Source of the DNA: Coturnix japonica
Taxonomy: Eukaryota > Chordata > Aves > Galliformes > Phasianidae
Assembly: GCF_001577835.2 (NCBI RefSeq)
Contig: NC_029518.1
Coordinates: 73,071,499-73,135,498 of the forward strand
DNA: 64,000 nt
Direction: 5' to 3'
In this document: positions 61,735-64,000 of the stretch, one piece after another
Layout of the letters: the number at the start of each line of letters is the position of its first letter
How positions within the stretch are numbered: the first letter of the stretch is position 1
Made by a program: the position numbers and the translations under genes
The notes under the pieces: generated by a model
Database searches by the model: none
The model's input: only the letters and a program-made list of their open reading frames with translations
What the model was told of the DNA's origin: nothing

Positions 61735-62491
61735 GGTCAGTCACAAGTCATTCAACAAGGCCAACTGCCATCTGCTGCACTTGGGTCACAACAATCCCAT
61801 GCAGTGCTAGAGGCTTGAAGAAGTGTGGGAAGACCTTGGGGTTGTGGTTGACAGCTGAATACGAGTAAGTGGTTTGTCCACATGATCAAGAAGGCCAGTG
61901 GCATCCTTAACATCAAAAATATTGTAGTAAGCAGGACTAGGGAAGGGATTGTCCATCTGTACTTGGCACTGATGAGACCACACCTCGAGTACTGTGCTCT
62001 GTTTTGGGCCCCTCACTACAAGAAAGATATTGAGTTGCTCAAGTGTGTGCAGAGAAGAGCAGCAAAGCTAGTGAAGGGACTAGAAAACAAGACAAATGAG
62101 GAGTTTATAAATGAACTGGGGCTACCCAATCTGGAGAAAAGGAGGCAGAGAGGGGATCTCAACATCCTCTGCAGCTACATGAAGGGAAGCTGCAGAAAGT
62201 GTTAGTCTCTTTTCTCAGGTGACAAGAGACATGAGGCAAGGAAATCATCCCATGTTGCTCAAGGGGAAATTTAAATTGGATCAGGAAGAATTTATTCATG
62301 GAGAGGACGGTCAAGTACTGGAGCAGACTGCCCAAGGAGGCAGTAGAGTTCCCATCCCTGAAGGAGTTTATTTAGATGTATGCGAATATGGTTTTAGGGA
62401 CCCAGTTAAGCAGTTGTACTGTAACATTAGATGACTGGTTGGACTTGATGATCTTAAGGGCCATCTCCAACCAAAGTGATTCTAAGATTCT
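61735..62491 (+). mobile_element. CR1 LINE 3' part, about 760 bp
   Basis: 5'-truncated CR1 with part of ORF2. The frame 61882-62205 reads IKKASGILNIKN, then VSRTREGIVHLYLALMRPHL and [20 protein letters not shown], matching the CR1 C-terminal domain '[21 protein letters not shown]'. It ends in a 3' untranslated region and GTGATTCTAAGATTCT (62476-62491). Stops interrupt the normal reading near 61857 and 62202. Its tail meets the tail of an opposite CR1 at 62499. Confidence 0.94.
61882..62205 (+). pseudogene. CR1 ORF2 C-terminal fragment
   Basis: An open frame of 107 codons from the last part of LINE ORF2, after the reverse transcriptase. Visible are YKKDIELLKCVQRRAAKLVK (about residues 48-67) and LGLPNLEKRRQRGDLNILCSY-type residues, typical of CR1. 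It lacks the catalytic core and the endonuclease, so it is an inert remnant. The frame ends before the normal ORF2 stop. Confidence 0.9.
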
Positions 62492-62514
62492 ATTATTTAG
62501 AATCACAGAATCAC
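62476..62514. repeat. Inverted repeat at the CR1 tail-to-tail junction
   Basis: Left arm 62476-62491 and right arm 62499-62514 are complementary at 14 of 16 positions with a 7-base loop. It results from two CR1 3' ends facing each other. Confidence 0.88.
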
Positions 62515-62790
62515 CAAGGTTGGAAAAGACCTCCAAGATCATCCAGTCTAACCGCCTACCTGACACCAGTATTTCCCACTTTCACTCAGTACAACATTTC
62601 TTGAGCATCTCCAAGGATAGTGATTCCACCACGTCCCCAGGCAGCCCATTCCAGTGCCCAACCACTCTTTTGGAGAGTAAGTTTTTTTTAACATCCAAAT
62701 CTGAATCTCCCCTCCTGCAACTTGAGGCCATTCCCTCTAATCCTGTTGCTAGTTACGTGCTAGTTACAGGGAAGAAGAGACTGACCCCCA
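62499..62790 (-). mobile_element. CR1 LINE 3' end, about 290 bp, tail-to-tail with the preceding CR1
   Basis: The + strand is the complement of a CR1 tail: AGAATCACAGAATCACCAAG, GACCTCCAAGATCATCCAGT, CTCCAAGGATAGTGATTCCA, CCAGGCAGCCCATTCCAGTG and GGGAAGAAGAGACTGACCCC. It is 5'-truncated near 62790. The 215-codon frame 62376-63023 (+), the longest in the window, is mostly antisense to this element and not a gene. Confidence 0.93.
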
Positions 62791-63898
62791 AATATCTTTT
62801 TGTCTTGAATGATTTACAGTCTTCAGAGTGTCACATTCTGAGCAACACATCAAATGGGGATATGGTTTTGAAGCCATCAGGTAAATTCAAACATGAGTCC
62901 AATTTTATACTAAAATTTATGGCTTTTTGTTTTGTTGGTTGTTGTTATCTGTTTGTTGATGTTGTTTCTGTTGTTTGTTATTATTCTGTTTATTTTCCAG
63001 TTTCCAGCAATCACTTTACTTAACAGCTGTGGTTTTAGAACTTACAGCTGCTTAATAAGATTAAATTCCTGGCAATCACTTTGACAGCATGATTAAGAAC
63101 CATGCTACCAACTGCATGGCATTTCAAGGTCTTCACCTTTGAAACAAACAAGATTGTAGGTCAAAATACTTGCAAAATGTCTAGAAGCTTATTAATGACT
63201 GTAATGGTAGAAATAGAAAGAAAGTTCAATTTTCTGAAGTTAGAAGTGGAATAATTGTGATTTTTTTTGTGTGTGTTTTTTCTTGTTTGATTTTGTTATT
63301 CTGTATTTTTAGACTTCCTGCCACAAAATAAACAACAACAAAAAAAGTACAAAGGAGAAAGTATCTAGAGACATATGAGTGTGGCCACTACATGATCTCA
63401 GACCATATCTCTTATGATATAGCTACTAAAATGTCTCTTTTATGAATTTAGACTGTTTATGAAAGATGATAATTGAAAGCCACATATTTAACTAGAGTAA
63501 AGCTTTACAAATGACATTTCCTGATAAATATCTCTGCACAAATACTTTTGAAAGCTCAAATCCTACGGTCAGAACATTTCTAAAAATAAGTCTGTTAATG
63601 CCCAAAACTAATAATACGGACATACATTTCTATGAGTTTTACTAGTTTTAATGGTTGTCAGTTTTGAACTACTATCATTTTCTTTTTACAACCCACACAA
63701 GCAAGAGTTTAAAACCTTTTCACGAAATGTTCAAAAATTTCACAGGAGCAAAAGTGAGGTGACTGTAATGCATTCAGAAATTTTATCTCAGTAAAATTAA
63801 AGAGAGAGAGAGTGAGAAAGAGAAATACCAAGCCAAAAACAAGAAAAACATAATATGTAGATACTTTGAAAATATTTTTCTTCAAAAAAAATAAAATA
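62791..63898. other. Unassigned AT-rich sequence
   Basis: No gene or element recognised. A TTG-rich stretch near 62920-62990 produces the Val/Phe/Cys-rich end of the 62376-63023 frame. A GA-rich patch lies at 63801-63825. Confidence 0.55.
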
Positions 63899-63909
63899 GA
63901 AAGAAGAAA

Positions 63910-63998
<89 letters not shown>

Positions 63999-64000
63999 AA
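63899..64000. repeat. (GAAA)n microsatellite running off the window end
   Basis: Begins with GAA/GAAA units and becomes pure GAAA, at least 100 bp, truncated by the window edge. All purine on the + strand. Confidence 0.97.

Noticed and set aside
62376-63023. Longest open frame in the window (215 codons, +) as a host gene
   Set aside because: It is mostly antisense to the CR1 tail at 62499-62790 and then runs into a TTG-rich stretch; no domain or splice context.

Overview
This is 64 kb of AT-rich, gene-poor vertebrate DNA, almost certainly from a bird and most likely a galliform such as chicken. The evidence is a dominance of 5'-truncated CR1 LINEs (3' ends built on the octamer ATTCTATG), a chicken-type mariner (Galluhop-like) DNA transposon, ERVL-type solo LTRs, and no mammalian L1 or SINE signatures. 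No rRNA, tRNA, bacterial operon or CRISPR array was seen. None of the longer open frames looks like a host exon: those that can be explained lie in CR1, mariner, LTR or microsatellite sequence, and the rest are short, unrecognised and probably chance. The window is best read as intergenic or intronic DNA.

Layout. 1-12 kb is mostly unassigned AT-rich sequence with a poly-A run (3370-3395) and a 233-bp (TTTTA)n array (4406-4638). 12.2-12.7 kb is a well-delimited ERVL-type solo LTR with 5-bp target duplications. 14.1-20.9 kb has three CR1 copies on the + strand, including the longest reverse transcriptase remnant (16727-17945). 21.7-23.0 kb is an end-to-end but dead mariner. 24.0-26.0 kb holds two CR1 relics of different lineages side by side on the - strand, the second a very old one of about 1.6 kb. 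27.6-41.1 kb has scattered CR1 tails, microsatellites, a GC-richer LTR-like patch (33.2-33.6 kb) and a 20-bp assembly gap (37346-37365). 41.7-43.15 kb is a double CR1 block on the - strand: an older copy with internal deletions and a younger copy beside it. 47.3-47.9 kb is a CR1 whose internal T-tract has grown into a microsatellite. 48-55.5 kb is unassigned. 55.5-62.8 kb has CR1 tails, an ERVL-type LTR fragment, a homeodomain/Oct-motif-rich repeat-free stretch that may be a conserved non-coding element, an old CR1 relic, and two CR1 copies meeting tail to tail. The window ends inside a (GAAA)n array.

Nothing here forms a gene system. The content is a record of repeat insertion over time: ancient CR1, then mariner and older avian CR1, then younger CR1 and ERVL LTRs. 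I found no convincing undescribed biological system. The best leads are the candidate regulatory stretch near 57.8-58.3 kb, the tail-to-tail CR1 hairpin, the long pentanucleotide and GAAA arrays, and the LTR-like patch at 33.2 kb. Family assignments rest on recall of consensus sequences, not on a database search.
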